Part shown: piece after piece, positions 28,054-37,632 of the stretch
Layout: each line of letters opens with the position of its first letter
Position numbering within the stretch: the stretch's first letter is position 1
DNA from: Prevotella fusca JCM 17724
GTDB taxonomy: Bacteria; Bacteroidota; Bacteroidia; Bacteroidales; Bacteroidaceae
Assembly: GCF_001262015.1 (NCBI RefSeq)
Contig: NZ_CP012075.1
Coordinates: forward strand, 372,001 to 436,000
Length of the DNA: 64,000 bases
Reading direction: 5' to 3'
Notes under the pieces: generated by a model
What the model was told of the DNA's origin: nothing
Databases searched by the model: none
What the model saw: the letters and a program-made list of their open reading frames with translations, nothing else
Made by a program: the position numbers and the translations under genes

Positions 28054-28524
28054 TTATTCATGGTGATATGGTTCACCTTTTATAATTGTGCAGGCACGAT
28101 AAAGCTGTTCTGTAAAGATAAGTCTGACCATCTGATGTGAGAATGTCATACGTGACAATGAGATTTTCTCATTAGCACGTGTGTAAACATCTGGCGAGAA
28201 TCCATACGGTCCGCCAATTATAAAAACAAGTCGACGGGACGTATTCTGTTTTTGTTTCAACCATTTAGCATACTCAATAGAACGAAATTCCGCACCATGT
28301 TCGTCTAACAGTACGACAGTATCAGATGGCTGAATTTCCTTCAAAATCAGTTCACCTTCTTTCTGCTTTTGTTGGTCTTCTGAAAGACTTTTCGTATTTT
28401 TCAATTCAGAAATTGTCGTAATACTAAACGGCATATAATGTTCAATACGGCTGACATAGTCATCTATACCAACCTTAAAAATCTTATTCTGCGTTTTCCC
28501 GACAAGGATGAGGATTGTTTTCAT
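28054..28524 (-). CDS. rlmH: 23S rRNA (pseudouridine-1915 N3) methyltransferase
   Basis: RlmH methylates pseudouridine 1915 in helix 69 of 23S rRNA, using S-adenosylmethionine. The 156 aa product has the SPOUT-fold landmarks: LLDEHGAEFRSIEYA, then IIGGPYGF at ~residues 103-110, then SLSRMTFSHQMVRLIFTEQ and the C-terminal EPYHHE. It is the last gene of a four-gene minus-strand run (DUF2520, kdsC, maf, rlmH), 1 bp after the maf stop. Confidence 0.95.
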   Translation of the reverse strand: MKTILILVGKTQNKIFKVGIDDYVSRIEHYMPFSITTISELKNTKSLSEDQQKQKEGELILKEIQPSDTVVLLDEHGAEFRSIEYAKWLKQKQNTSRRLVFIIGGPYGFSPDVYTRANEKISLSRMTFSHQMVRLIFTEQLYRACTIIKGEPYHHE

Positions 28525-28525
28525 A

Positions 28526-29089
28526 TTAAAATTTCTTTAATTCTTCCCACAATCTTTGCACGGGCAACCCCATGACGTTGAAATAACTTCCGCTGATAGA
28601 TGTGACTCCAACATAACCTATCCATTCCTGAATACCATAAGCCCCTGCTTTATCAAAAGGCTTGTAATGCTCTATGTAATATGCAATTTCATCATCTGAC
28701 AACTGTTTAAAAGTAACGTCAGTTGTCACTGAAAAAGAATGTTCCATATCACTTGTCAACAAGCAGACACCAGTAACAACCTGATGCGTCCTGCCACTGA
28801 TGAGCTGGAGCATACGTCGTGCATCCTCCGCATCCTTTGGCTTACCAAGTACTTCTTCGTCAACAATCACCACAGTATCTGCTGTAATAACAAGGTCACT
28901 CTCCCCTATCAAAGCACGATAGGGGGCTGCCTTTTCACGGGCAATAAAGCCAGCTACACCAGTAGCAGGTAGGTTGTCTGGGTAAGACTCTGCTATATCG
29001 GGCAACACTTTTACTTCAAAATCCAGACCCAATCCTGCTAAAAGCTCACGACGACGTGGTGAATTACTGGCAAGTATAATATGCTTCAT
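28526..29089 (-). CDS. maf: Maf family nucleotide pyrophosphatase
   Basis: Maf proteins hydrolyse dTTP, UTP or modified NTPs and have been linked to control of division. The 187 aa product opens with ILASNSPRRRELL, has ADTVVIVDEEVLGKP at the active-site Asp, then RTHQVVTGVCLL and YGIQEWIGYVGVTSISGSYFNVMGLP in overlapping stretches. Length and motifs are normal for the YhdE subgroup. It is 11 bp downstream of kdsC and 1 bp upstream of rlmH. Confidence 0.94.
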   Translation of the reverse strand: MKHIILASNSPRRRELLAGLGLDFEVKVLPDIAESYPDNLPATGVAGFIAREKAAPYRALIGESDLVITADTVVIVDEEVLGKPKDAEDARRMLQLISGRTHQVVTGVCLLTSDMEHSFSVTTDVTFKQLSDDEIAYYIEHYKPFDKAGAYGIQEWIGYVGVTSISGSYFNVMGLPVQRLWEELKKF

Positions 29090-29100
29090 CTCTTTAATGT

Positions 29101-29619
29101 TTACCAGCCAAAAGCCTTTTCATTCAACACCCATTTCCCCTGTGCCTTCATTACCTGCTCAAGAATATCACGTGCTACTCCATGACCACCCTCGCAGTCA
29201 CTTACATAGGTGGATATATCTTTAATCTCAGCACACGCATCTTTTGGACAACAAGGACAGCCGGCACGCTTCATCACTTCGTAATCAGGGATGTCATCGC
29301 CGACATATATGATTTCTTCTTCCTTCAAATCATATTTCTTGAGGAACTCTTCCCATGTGCGTATCTTCATAGAACAACTGATATAAACATCTTTGATACC
29401 AAGATACTCATAGCGTGAACGGACATTCTCATTATGTCCGCCAGTCATAATAGCAAGCTGTATTCCATGCTTGACAGCTAACTGTATGGCATAGCCATCC
29501 TTGATATTAATCGTGCGAAGTGGGTCTCCCTTCTCATCCATCTGAATCGTTGATGCAGACAGAACACCGTCAACATCAAAGACTACTGCCTTAATCTTCT
29601 GTAAATCGTAGTTTATCAT
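29101..29619 (-). CDS. kdsC: KdsC-like HAD phosphatase (Kdo-8-phosphate phosphatase)
   Basis: KdsC dephosphorylates Kdo 8-phosphate, the step before CMP-Kdo formation in lipid A-core synthesis. The 172 aa product is a cap-less HAD protein: nucleophile in VVFDVDGVLS (residues ~12-20), then IMTGGHNENV, then YVGDDIPDYEVMKRAG. Small size and motif spacing fit the KdsC group. The kdsB gene for the next step lies divergently about 1 kb away, which supports the call. Confidence 0.88.
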   Translation of the reverse strand: MINYDLQKIKAVVFDVDGVLSASTIQMDEKGDPLRTINIKDGYAIQLAVKHGIQLAIMTGGHNENVRSRYEYLGIKDVYISCSMKIRTWEEFLKKYDLKEEEIIYVGDDIPDYEVMKRAGCPCCPKDACAEIKDISTYVSDCEGGHGVARDILEQVMKAQGKWVLNEKAFGW

Positions 29620-29694
29620 ATAAGTATGAATAATCTAGTAATGATACAACTAATTATTTTATAATAAGTTATAGCAATATATTAGAGCTTATTT

Positions 29695-30492
29695 TTAATT
29701 ATTTTTATCTAAAACAGGATTACCAATAAGCGGGTTAATACCCTGTGAAAGTATCCTATAAAGTTCTTGTAAATCTCCCCTGCCATTCATCAACTTCAGT
29801 TGCTGGCTCATTACGTTCCGGTCTCCACGCACTGCAGGTCCAGTCTGTGCATCCTTCGGACTGATTTTGTGAATCTTCTCTGTTGTTTCATTAATCAATG
29901 GCAACATAACATTGAATGGAATACCGTGCTCACTAAGTATATCGGACGCAACGCTATAGCAGTAATTAGAGAAGTTACAAGCCCATACTGCTGCCAAGTG
30001 CAGGTACTTTCTGTCAGCTGAAGACAAGGTAATCACCCGCTTGGACAGCTTACCGGAAAAACGTCTGATAATACTCTCCGTTCCTGCTGAGTCTCCCTCA
30101 ATGAATACCGGGATTTTTTCAAAGCTGACATCCTTTGTCTTAGAGAACGTCTGCATAGGATAAAACACGCCGTAATGCTGTGCCACCCCCGCAAAACAAG
30201 TCATTGGCATAGAGCCTGCCGTATGGAGAAACAGCTTGTCTTCCCTACCCTTACAGATCTTTGGAATTAACTCACACAGGGCACTGTCCTTCACTGAAAA
30301 GATGTATATATCAGCCTCGTCATTCAGTAGTGTAACATCTGTCAGCCACTCGGTATCAAGCAGTTCGCCCAATATCTTGGCTGACGATTCAGTACGACTA
30401 TATACCTGACAGATTATGATGCCAGCTTTCTTCAGCGACTTACCTAACTGTGTGGCGAGATTGCCAGCACCAATCAATGTAACCTTCATCAT
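29695..30492 (-). CDS. Rossmann-like / DUF2520 protein
   Basis: The ~265 aa product has an N-terminal dinucleotide-binding fold (VTLIGAGNLATQLGKSL, near the start) and a C-terminal helical DUF2520 domain with LAAVWACNFSNYC and GPAVRGD. It resembles prephenate or ketopantoate dehydrogenases in form, but the reaction is not known. Start set at ATG 30492 (MKVTLIG, or the Met just before); upstream codons overlap the region used by the divergent kdsB. First gene of the DUF2520-kdsC-maf-rlmH run. Confidence 0.85.
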   Translation of the reverse strand: MMKVTLIGAGNLATQLGKSLKKAGIIICQVYSRTESSAKILGELLDTEWLTDVTLLNDEADIYIFSVKDSALCELIPKICKGREDKLFLHTAGSMPMTCFAGVAQHYGVFYPMQTFSKTKDVSFEKIPVFIEGDSAGTESIIRRFSGKLSKRVITLSSADRKYLHLAAVWACNFSNYCYSVASDILSEHGIPFNVMLPLINETTEKIHKISPKDAQTGPAVRGDRNVMSQQLKLMNGRGDLQELYRILSQGINPLIGNPVLDKNN

Positions 30493-30624
30493 GCCAACAA
30501 ATTTAATACTTTTAAAGGAAATATGTCGGGAAGTCATTGCCTTTTTAATAAAGATTTACTACTTTTGCGCATACTGACACGTCCGTTGGACTGTATATTG
30601 AACTTTAAAAGAACAGATACACGT

Positions 30625-31365
30625 ATGAGATTTATTGGAATTATCCCAGCTCGTTATAGTTCCTCACGCTTTCCGGGCAAGCCTCTTGCAATACTTGGAG
30701 GAAAAGCTGTAATAGAACATGTTTACAGACAAGTAAGTAGTGTAATGACAGATGTCTTTGTTGCCACAGATGACCAGCGTATCTATGATGCTGTAGAGGC
30801 TTTTGGCGGCAAGGCTGTAATGACTCGCACTGACCATCAGAGCGGCACTGACAGAATCTGTGAAGCGCTTGACAAGGTGGGTGGAGACTTTGATGTTGTC
30901 ATCAACATACAAGGTGATGAGCCTTTCATACAGAAAAGTCAGCTTGAAACAGTCATGCAATGCTTTGACGATCCACGCACACAGATTGCAACACTTGGCA
31001 AACCTTTTGAGTCAATTGAGGCTGTGCGGAATCCTAATTCACCAAAGATTGTACTCGACAATGATGGTTATGCACTTTATTTCTCTCGCTCGGTCATTCC
31101 TTTCGTCCGTGGCAAAGAAAGCGAAGAATGGCTGTTACACTTCCCATTCCTTAAGCATATCGGTCTCTATGCCTACCGCACAGAAGTACTTCGTGAAGTA
31201 AGTCGTCTGCCACAATCGTCACTTGAATTGGCAGAAAGTCTTGAACAACTACGTTGGTTGCAGAATGGTTACAAGATAAAAGTCGGACTCACGGATGTGG
31301 AAACTATCGGCATTGATACGCCGGAAGACCTTCAGCGTGCTGAAGAGAAGTTATCCAGCCTATAA
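30625..31365 (+). CDS. kdsB: 3-deoxy-manno-octulosonate cytidylyltransferase
   Basis: KdsB activates Kdo with CTP to CMP-Kdo for lipopolysaccharide inner-core synthesis. The 246 aa product opens with FIGIIPARYSSSRFPGKPL and has INIQGDEPFI at ~residues 93-102 (metal-binding Asp) and IGLYAYRTEVL. The length fits the family. Start placed at ATG 30625, where conservation begins; the frame is open for 34 codons further up into the region shared with the divergent DUF2520 gene. Confidence 0.95.
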   Translation: MRFIGIIPARYSSSRFPGKPLAILGGKAVIEHVYRQVSSVMTDVFVATDDQRIYDAVEAFGGKAVMTRTDHQSGTDRICEALDKVGGDFDVVINIQGDEPFIQKSQLETVMQCFDDPRTQIATLGKPFESIEAVRNPNSPKIVLDNDGYALYFSRSVIPFVRGKESEEWLLHFPFLKHIGLYAYRTEVLREVSRLPQSSLELAESLEQLRWLQNGYKIKVGLTDVETIGIDTPEDLQRAEEKLSSL

Positions 31366-31427
31366 AGATAAGGTAAGTTACGCAACCTTATTTATCTTAT
31401 ATAGCTTTTTCCGCAATCCATCATATA

Positions 31428-31476
31428 CTTTTGTCCGAACGCAGCCTCCAAGTTTTCTTGTCAGTTCGGACAAAAG
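31428..31476. terminator. Hairpin after kdsB
   Basis: CTTTTGTCCGAAC (31428-31440) and GTTCGGACAAAAG (31464-31476) form a perfect 13 bp stem. The loop side contains GAACGCAGC, the complement of the GCTGCGTTC core of the repeats at 3173-3292, so this may be a degenerate member of that family. Confidence 0.55.
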
Positions 31477-31721
31477 CATCCTTTCATCCCTATATTATAT
31501 AAGTTACAGGCAAAGATGGAAAGAATGAGCTGTTAGATGATTATTTCAACAGCATGTTCATTCATTTATGCTGAACTATTATGAAACTTTTTTACCAATT
31601 AATATTGGATTTTCATTACAAAACTCATCTTTTTTTACCTTTGAATCCGTAAAAGTAACTATAAAATAAAATTCATCTAACAACCAAATAAACAGTAATT
31701 TACATATTACTTTAGAAAAGA

Positions 31722-31831
31722 GATGCTTAATTAGACTTCAATTAAGCATTAGCTATACTTCAACTAATGCCCTTTTGGATGTCAAATAACGCTTAGTTAG
31801 AATGCTGTTAAGCATCAACAGAATTCCAGCT
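31722..31831. repeat. Degenerate 22-bp periodic array
   Basis: Five units of 22 bp follow one another. Unit 1 reads GATGCTTAATTAGACTTCAA plus TT. Later units keep the GC-T-A start and most keep an ACTTCAA or TGTCAAA end. It lies in the gene-free stretch 31477-32032, about 200 bp left of MITE-like copy B. The rest of that stretch shows nothing else. Confidence 0.55.
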
Positions 31832-32032
31832 TGTGCAGTTATTTGACAAAAAAATGGAATTTGGGGATTTAGAAACAAGGATATTACATTCCATATTAAT
31901 ATGTGTTTTCAGACAGGGATTGTATAATATATATGTGAGCTCATAGAAACAGATAACAATCTCACAACTGTCAACAATAGAATCCCAAAACTGTTATGCA
32001 AGTCGGCAATATTTTTTCAAGTAATAAAAAGG

Positions 32033-32631
32033 GTTCTTCCGTTAAATGTGTGGACACTTTTCGTATAGCTTTAACAAAAGAACAAAAGTTATGCATTAAA
32101 CAAAAACATAGCCAAGACAGTCTTGGTTGTCTACTTTATTATCATTCTCCAATGCAGAAAACCTTTTCATGTTAATACTTTTAAAATCGCAGACAATGAC
32201 TTGAAAAATCATGACATAATTTCAGGTAAAACACGTACAAATAAAGGCAAAAACACGTATAAAAGGCAAGTTTGCAACCAACAGTAAATCAGTTAGTTAT
32301 AAAGCCGTACAAGAAAAGGTGCTTAATTGGACTTCAAAAGGGCGTTAGTTGGACCTCAAAAGGGCATCTATTGCAAGTCAATCAGGCGTCTTTTCAAAGC
32401 CAAAAGACCATGTGTTAGCTTTGAACTGCATGAAAATAGTTTACAAACATTGGTGGGTATGGGAATAAGTTGTTTGTAGAAGACGGAAGGACATGGCATC
32501 TGTTTGCCTTTTCTGCATTTATTATCTTGTTCTTTATCCCCCATTGTAAGACCGTCTGATTTTGGATAATAATACCATACAGGTGTATAAGCCTTTATTC
32601 TGTTTCCAATCTACGCATTTAACGGAAGAAC
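32033..32631 (+). repeat. MITE-like 600 bp element, copy B
   Basis: The copy is about 599 bp with ends GTTCTTCCGTTAAATGTGTG and its inverted counterpart ACGCATTTAACGGAAGAAC. The 22-nt phased block lies at 32318-32449. The flanks (AATAAAAAGG and TAGAAAATA) do not give a clean target duplication. The central palindrome has one change (GCCAAGACAGTCTTGG). Confidence 0.82.
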
Positions 32632-32729
32632 TAGAAAATACCCTATACAGACTGAAATTTGCACCTTAATTCAGCTGTTAATCAACAAATATTATCTACC
32701 TTTGCATATGAAATCAAAAAACATATCTG

Positions 32730-33209
32730 ATGAAGAGATTATTCTTGTTGCTTCTGTGTTTAGGAGCCATTGTTACACATAGTTTGGCACAGAACGCCAA
32801 ACAAGCACAAGATACTACAAAGGTTTATTATGTTGCTGCAGATGCAATGCCAAAGTACCCGGGAGGCTATGGAGCATTACGCGCCTACCTCACTTTGACG
32901 CTGCGTTATCCTGATGATGCACAGAAAGCTGGTGTAGAGGGAAAACTTTTGATGTTATATACTGTCACGAAAGATGGCAGCATAAAGAACATCTCCGTCA
33001 AAGGATGTTCATTGGTTACCCCTGATGGTCAAAGATGTGATAAAGGCACTGGGGGCAAACTGTGGAAACAGAATAAAAAGTATGCGAAAGCCTTTATTCA
33101 GGAAGCCAAGCGAGTCATCAGCCTGATGCCTAAATGGGAACCGGCAATGCTGAATGGGAAGGCGGTAGAAGTAGCTTATTCTTTGCCACTCAACTTCAAA
33201 CTTCGGTAA
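32730..33209 (+). CDS. Secreted protein with TonB C-terminal-like domain
   Basis: The 159 aa product has a signal peptide (residues 1-20, ending SLAQ) and then one domain with the TonB C-terminal pattern: PKYPGGYGALRAYLTLTLRYP, GVEGKLLMLYTVTKDGSI, and WEPAMLNGKAVEVAYSLPLNF near the end. Unlike TonB it has no membrane segment or Pro-rich linker. An insertion at about residues 92-117 contains two Cys (GCSLVTPDGQRC). A -7 box TACCTTTG is at 32697-32704. Its role is unknown; periplasmic location is inferred. Confidence 0.75.
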   Translation: MKRLFLLLLCLGAIVTHSLAQNAKQAQDTTKVYYVAADAMPKYPGGYGALRAYLTLTLRYPDDAQKAGVEGKLLMLYTVTKDGSIKNISVKGCSLVTPDGQRCDKGTGGKLWKQNKKYAKAFIQEAKRVISLMPKWEPAMLNGKAVEVAYSLPLNFKLR

Positions 33210-33335
33210 ACACAGCAGGCATGGGAATGAGCTGTATTGCTCTTCGGTTTCATAAGTGAGTTAAATAAAAAAGGTAATTCTTATAGATTTACCCCTTTAA
33301 AGCTTACAAAACAAAAAGAAAACTCCTTTAAAGAT

Positions 33336-34499
33336 ATGAACAACAGATACATGATGCGCGGCGTAAGTGCTGCCAAGGAAGATGTGCATAACGCCATCAA
33401 GAACATTGACAAAGGTCTTTACCCACAGGCTTTCTGTAAGATTATCCCTGATATTCTTGGTGGAGATCCAGAGTATTGCAACATTATGCACGCTGATGGT
33501 GCTGGCACAAAGTCTGCCTTGGCTTACATGTATTGGAAGGAAACAGGCGACCTTAGCGTATGGCGCGGTATTGCACAGGATGCTATCGTTATGAACACAG
33601 ACGATTTGCTCTGTGTGGGTGCGGTAGACAATATCCTTGTTAGTTCTACTATCGGTCGAAACAAGATGCTTGTACCGGGCGAGGTTATCTCTGCCATCAT
33701 CAATGGCACTGATGAACTCTTAGCTGATATGCGCGAGATGGGTATTGGTATCTATCCTACCGGAGGTGAGACTGCAGATGTTGGCGACCTTGTTCGCACA
33801 ATCATCGTCGACTCAACAGTTACCTGTCGTATGCGTCGTGAGGATGTGATTGACAATGCAAACATCCGTCCGGGTGATGTGATTGTAGGTCTTTCTTCTA
33901 CCGGCCAGGCTACGTATGAGACACGCTATAACGGTGGTATGGGTAGCAATGGTCTTACTTCTGCACGCCATGATGTGTTTGCAAAATATCTTGCCGAGAA
34001 CTATCCGGAAAGCTATGACCATGCTGTACCTGAAGAACTGGTCTACAGTGGCAAGTATAAACTGACCGATTCTGTTGAAGGAAGTCCTGTCAATGCAGGT
34101 GAGCTGGTGCTCTCCCCTACCCGTACATACGCTCCAGTCATCAAACGATTGTTAGATGAATTGCGCCCAGAGGTGCATGGTATGGTACATTGTACAGGTG
34201 GTGCACAGACCAAGGTGCTGCACTTCGTAAATGAGAACTGCCGTGTTATCAAGGACAATATGTTCCCAGTCCCCCCACTTTTCCGTGCTATCAAGGAGTG
34301 TAGCGGTACAGACTGGAAGGAAATGTATCAGGTATTCAACATGGGACATCGCATGGAAATCTATGTCCGACCGGAGGTTGCTGAGCAGGTTATTGCCATC
34401 AGTAAATCGTTCAACATCGATGCACAGGTTGTCGGACACATCGAAGAAGGCAAGCGCAGCTTGACGATTAAGAGTGAGTTTGGCACATTTGAATATTAA
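33336..34499 (+). CDS. purM: AIR synthase (phosphoribosylformylglycinamidine cyclo-ligase)
   Basis: PurM closes the imidazole ring to form AIR in purine synthesis. The 387 aa product is the long form seen in Bacteroidota. Motifs include MHADGAGTKSALAY near residue 50, TDDLLCVGA, YPTGGETADVGD, and a C-terminal GAQTKVLHF. Start set at ATG 33336 (MNNRYMMRG); the open frame reaches further up but without conserved sequence. The HARE-HTH gene, prfA and pyrF follow on the same strand, the first only 6 bp away. Confidence 0.9.
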   Translation: MNNRYMMRGVSAAKEDVHNAIKNIDKGLYPQAFCKIIPDILGGDPEYCNIMHADGAGTKSALAYMYWKETGDLSVWRGIAQDAIVMNTDDLLCVGAVDNILVSSTIGRNKMLVPGEVISAIINGTDELLADMREMGIGIYPTGGETADVGDLVRTIIVDSTVTCRMRREDVIDNANIRPGDVIVGLSSTGQATYETRYNGGMGSNGLTSARHDVFAKYLAENYPESYDHAVPEELVYSGKYKLTDSVEGSPVNAGELVLSPTRTYAPVIKRLLDELRPEVHGMVHCTGGAQTKVLHFVNENCRVIKDNMFPVPPLFRAIKECSGTDWKEMYQVFNMGHRMEIYVRPEVAEQVIAISKSFNIDAQVVGHIEEGKRSLTIKSEFGTFEY

Positions 34500-34505
34500 G
34501 ATATT

Positions 34506-35477
34506 ATGACAATAAAAGAAGCCATACTGGTAAGTTTAAAGGATTTTCCTAAAGGAGCACTTTCGAAGGAGGTCTATCAAAACATAATAGATAAAGATAT
34601 CTTTAAGTTTAACAAAAAAGCTAAGACACCTGACGCAACTGTATCTGCTAATTTGGTTACAATGGCTAAGAAGGGGGACACTCGTATTGGGCGTTTTAAA
34701 AATGAGAGGAATATATACTGTTATTACCTTAGTGAATATTCTAAGAATATAGGAAATATCGCCTCCTCACAAACTCAAAAGAATACAATATCTGATGTAA
34801 CATTTCATGAGCGAGACCTTCACCCTCTTCTTTGCTGTTTTTTACAGCATCAAGGAATTATGGCAAAGACCATCTTCCATGAGAAGTCTAAGAAAGATGA
34901 TGAGCACCAGAAATGGATACATCCAGATATCATCGAAGCAAAGTTTGTTGAACAAACAAATACTATCAGTAATTCATTGTTTAAAGCAATAAGTAAGAAA
35001 GATTCTTTACGACTATATTCATATGAATTAAAACGCAAGATTGATAATGATTATGAACTTAAAAAATGTTTCTTTCAGGCTGTTTCTAATTCTAGTTGGG
35101 CTAACAATGGATACCTCGTTGCTTTCGAAATCAATGAAGACCTTAAAGATGAGCTTGCACGTCTTAATCATTCTTTTGGTATTGGTTTCATTCTACTGAA
35201 AGCTAATCCATACGAGAGTCAAATTTGGTTAGAAGCTAAAGACCGACAGATAGACTTTAAAACAGTTAGTAAACTTTGCGAAATTAATCCAAACTTTAAA
35301 GATTTTATTAAATCTGTTGAGGCGACATTAACAGCAGACGAGACGCATTTTACAGCATCGAAAGCCGCATTAGAAAATATCTGTGACAAATTTCCAAAGT
35401 CGGATGGAGATATACAGAAACACTGTATAGATAAACATATCCCAACTAACGAAGAAGAGTTTACAGAAGAAATATAA
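34506..35477 (+). CDS. HARE-HTH / COG2958-like protein
   Basis: The 323 aa product starts with a winged-helix domain of HARE type (residues 1-65: MTIKEAILVSLKDFPKGALS, then a Val-Ser-Ala helix). The rest resembles the HrgA / COG2958 group, with WIHPDIIEAKF and LYSYELKRKIDNDYELKKCF, a possible nuclease-like fold in which Asp, Glu and Lys recur (YSYELK). Such proteins are linked to restriction systems in some genomes; the function is not proven. The gene is AT-rich and sits between purM (6 bp) and prfA (18 bp), a housekeeping run it probably joined by transfer. Confidence 0.6.
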   Translation: MTIKEAILVSLKDFPKGALSKEVYQNIIDKDIFKFNKKAKTPDATVSANLVTMAKKGDTRIGRFKNERNIYCYYLSEYSKNIGNIASSQTQKNTISDVTFHERDLHPLLCCFLQHQGIMAKTIFHEKSKKDDEHQKWIHPDIIEAKFVEQTNTISNSLFKAISKKDSLRLYSYELKRKIDNDYELKKCFFQAVSNSSWANNGYLVAFEINEDLKDELARLNHSFGIGFILLKANPYESQIWLEAKDRQIDFKTVSKLCEINPNFKDFIKSVEATLTADETHFTASKAALENICDKFPKSDGDIQKHCIDKHIPTNEEEFTEEI

Positions 35478-35495
35478 TAAATTCTCTAAAAGATT

Positions 35496-36608
35496 ATGAT
35501 AGATAATAACAATATACTACAGAAGCTCGACGGACTTGAAGCCCGTTACGAAGAAGTATCAACGCTTATCACTGACCCTAATGTCATTGCTGACCAGTCA
35601 CGTTATGTGAAGCTGACAAAGGAATATAAAGACCTTGGTGACATTATGGATGCTCGCCGCCGTTATATCAACTGTCTTACCACGATCAAAGAGGCAAAGG
35701 ATATTATTGCCAACGAGAGTGATACAGAGATGAAGGAGATGGCACGTGAGGAATTGTCAGAGAACGAAATTCTCCAGCCGGAACTCGAAGAGGAAATCAA
35801 GTTGTTGCTTGTACCAAAAGACCCGGAGGACGCTAAGAACGTTCAGATGGAGATTCGTGGTGGTGCTGGTGGTGACGAGGCTGCACTCTTTGCGGGCGAC
35901 CTCTTTAATATGTACAAACGCTATTGCGACAAGAAGGGATGGAAACTCTCTATCACAGCCGTATCGGAAGGTACTGCTGGTGGCTTCAAAGAGATTGACT
36001 TTGCCGTTGAAGGTGACAACGTCTATGGCACTTTAAAGTATGAGTCAGGTGTTCACCGTGTACAGCGTGTGCCTGCTACCGAGACACAGGGGCGTATGCA
36101 CACATCTGCTGCGACAGTAGCTGTACTGCCTGAGGCTGATAAGTTCGAGGTAAACATCAATGAGGGTGACATAAAGTGGGACACTTTCCGTTCCAGTGGT
36201 GCCGGTGGTCAGAACGTAAATAAGGTTGAGTCTGGTGTTCGTCTGCGCTATCCTTGGAAGAACCCTAACACTGGTGAGGTTGAAGAAATCCTCATCGAAT
36301 GTACCGAGACACGTGACCAACCAAAGAATAAGGAGCGTGCGTTGAGCCGTCTTTATACTTACATCTATGACCACGAACATCAGAAGTATGTTGACGACAT
36401 TGCAAGTCGTCGTAAGACTTTGGTTTCAACTGGTGACCGAAGTGCCAAGATTCGCACCTATAACTTCCCACAGGGACGTGTTACCGACCACCGTATCGGG
36501 TTTACAACTCACGACCTTCAAGGTTTTTTGAATGGTGAAATCCAGGATATGATAGATGCTTTGACAGTGGCAGAGAATGCTGAAAAGCTGAAGGAAACTG
36601 AGTTGTAA
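35496..36608 (+). CDS. prfA: Peptide chain release factor 1
   Basis: RF1 recognises UAA and UAG and releases the peptide from the ribosome. The 370 aa product has the GGQ motif in [14 protein letters not shown] (~residue 240) and the PAT anticodon-type tripeptide in [10 protein letters not shown] (~residue 195), which marks RF1 rather than RF2 (SPF). The frame shows no programmed shift. It follows the HARE-HTH gene by 18 bp and is followed by pyrF after 196 bp. Confidence 0.95.
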   Translation: MIDNNNILQKLDGLEARYEEVSTLITDPNVIADQSRYVKLTKEYKDLGDIMDARRRYINCLTTIKEAKDIIANESDTEMKEMAREELSENEILQPELEEEIKLLLVPKDPEDAKNVQMEIRGGAGGDEAALFAGDLFNMYKRYCDKKGWKLSITAVSEGTAGGFKEIDFAVEGDNVYGTLKYESGVHRVQRVPATETQGRMHTSAATVAVLPEADKFEVNINEGDIKWDTFRSSGAGGQNVNKVESGVRLRYPWKNPNTGEVEEILIECTETRDQPKNKERALSRLYTYIYDHEHQKYVDDIASRRKTLVSTGDRSAKIRTYNFPQGRVTDHRIGFTTHDLQGFLNGEIQDMIDALTVAENAEKLKETEL

Positions 36609-36804
36609 TACCTTAAATAAAGTAGAACAAAATAGTATATTAAACTTTGTATCTACAAGAAAAGCAATATCAAAGTATAGGGGCACATGGTTCGTATATC
36701 TGCATTACACGTTATTCATGGAAACAAGAGTCATGTGCTCCTGCAAATTACTACTGATAATCATTAAATATTCTCTTTTGATAAATCTAAAAAAGACAAT
36801 CTTT

Positions 36805-37632
36805 ATGAACAGACAACAGTTAATAAATGAAATCTTCACAAAAAAGACATTCTTGTGTGTGGGACTTGACACGGATATAAACAAGATACCAGCATATTTG
36901 AAGAATGAGGATGACCCCATTTTTTCTTTCAACAAGGCAATCATTGATGCAACAGCACCTTATTGTGTTGCCTATAAACCCAATCTCGCTTTTTATGAGT
37001 GCTATGGTCTGAAAGGTATTTTGGCATTTGAAAAGACCATCCAATACATAAAGAAAACCCACCCGAACCACTTTATCATCGCTGATGCTAAGCGTGGTGA
37101 TATCGGCAACACGTCAAAGATGTATGCCCAGACTTTCTTTGAAGAGTATAATCTTGATTCTGTTACCGTTGCTCCATATATGGGCGAAGACAGCGTAAAA
37201 CCATTCCTTGAGTATGAAGGAAAGTGGGTTATCCTGCTTGCACTAACGAGTAATAAAGGTAGCCATGACTTCCAACTGACAGAGGACAAGCAGGGAGAAC
37301 GTCTCTTTGAGAAAGTCTTGAAGAAGTCACAGGAATGGGGAACAACTGATAATCTTATGTATGTTGTTGGTGCAACACAGGGTAAGATGTTTGAGGATAT
37401 TCGTCGTATGGCTCCAGAACACTTCTTGTTGGTACCTGGAGTTGGTGCACAAGGCGGAAGTCTTCAAGAAGTTTGTAAGTACGGAATGACTAAGGACTGT
37501 GGTCTGCTTGTCAACTCATCACGTGGCATTATTTATGCAAGCACAGACACTGACTTTGCTGAGGTAGCAGCAGTAAAAGCAAAAGAGTTGCAGGAAGAGA
37601 TGGCTGTTGAATTGGAAAAGGTATGCAAATAA
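36805..37632 (+). CDS. pyrF: Orotidine 5'-phosphate decarboxylase
   Basis: PyrF converts OMP to UMP, the last step of UMP synthesis. The 275 aa product belongs to the longer type-2 group: [14 protein letters not shown] at the start, the catalytic [10 protein letters not shown] (Lys/Asp) near residue 95, and a C-terminal [12 protein letters not shown] that binds phosphate. Start set at ATG 36805, with the upstream open frame ignored. Confidence 0.94.
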   Translation: MNRQQLINEIFTKKTFLCVGLDTDINKIPAYLKNEDDPIFSFNKAIIDATAPYCVAYKPNLAFYECYGLKGILAFEKTIQYIKKTHPNHFIIADAKRGDIGNTSKMYAQTFFEEYNLDSVTVAPYMGEDSVKPFLEYEGKWVILLALTSNKGSHDFQLTEDKQGERLFEKVLKKSQEWGTTDNLMYVVGATQGKMFEDIRRMAPEHFLLVPGVGAQGGSLQEVCKYGMTKDCGLLVNSSRGIIYASTDTDFAEVAAVKAKELQEEMAVELEKVCK

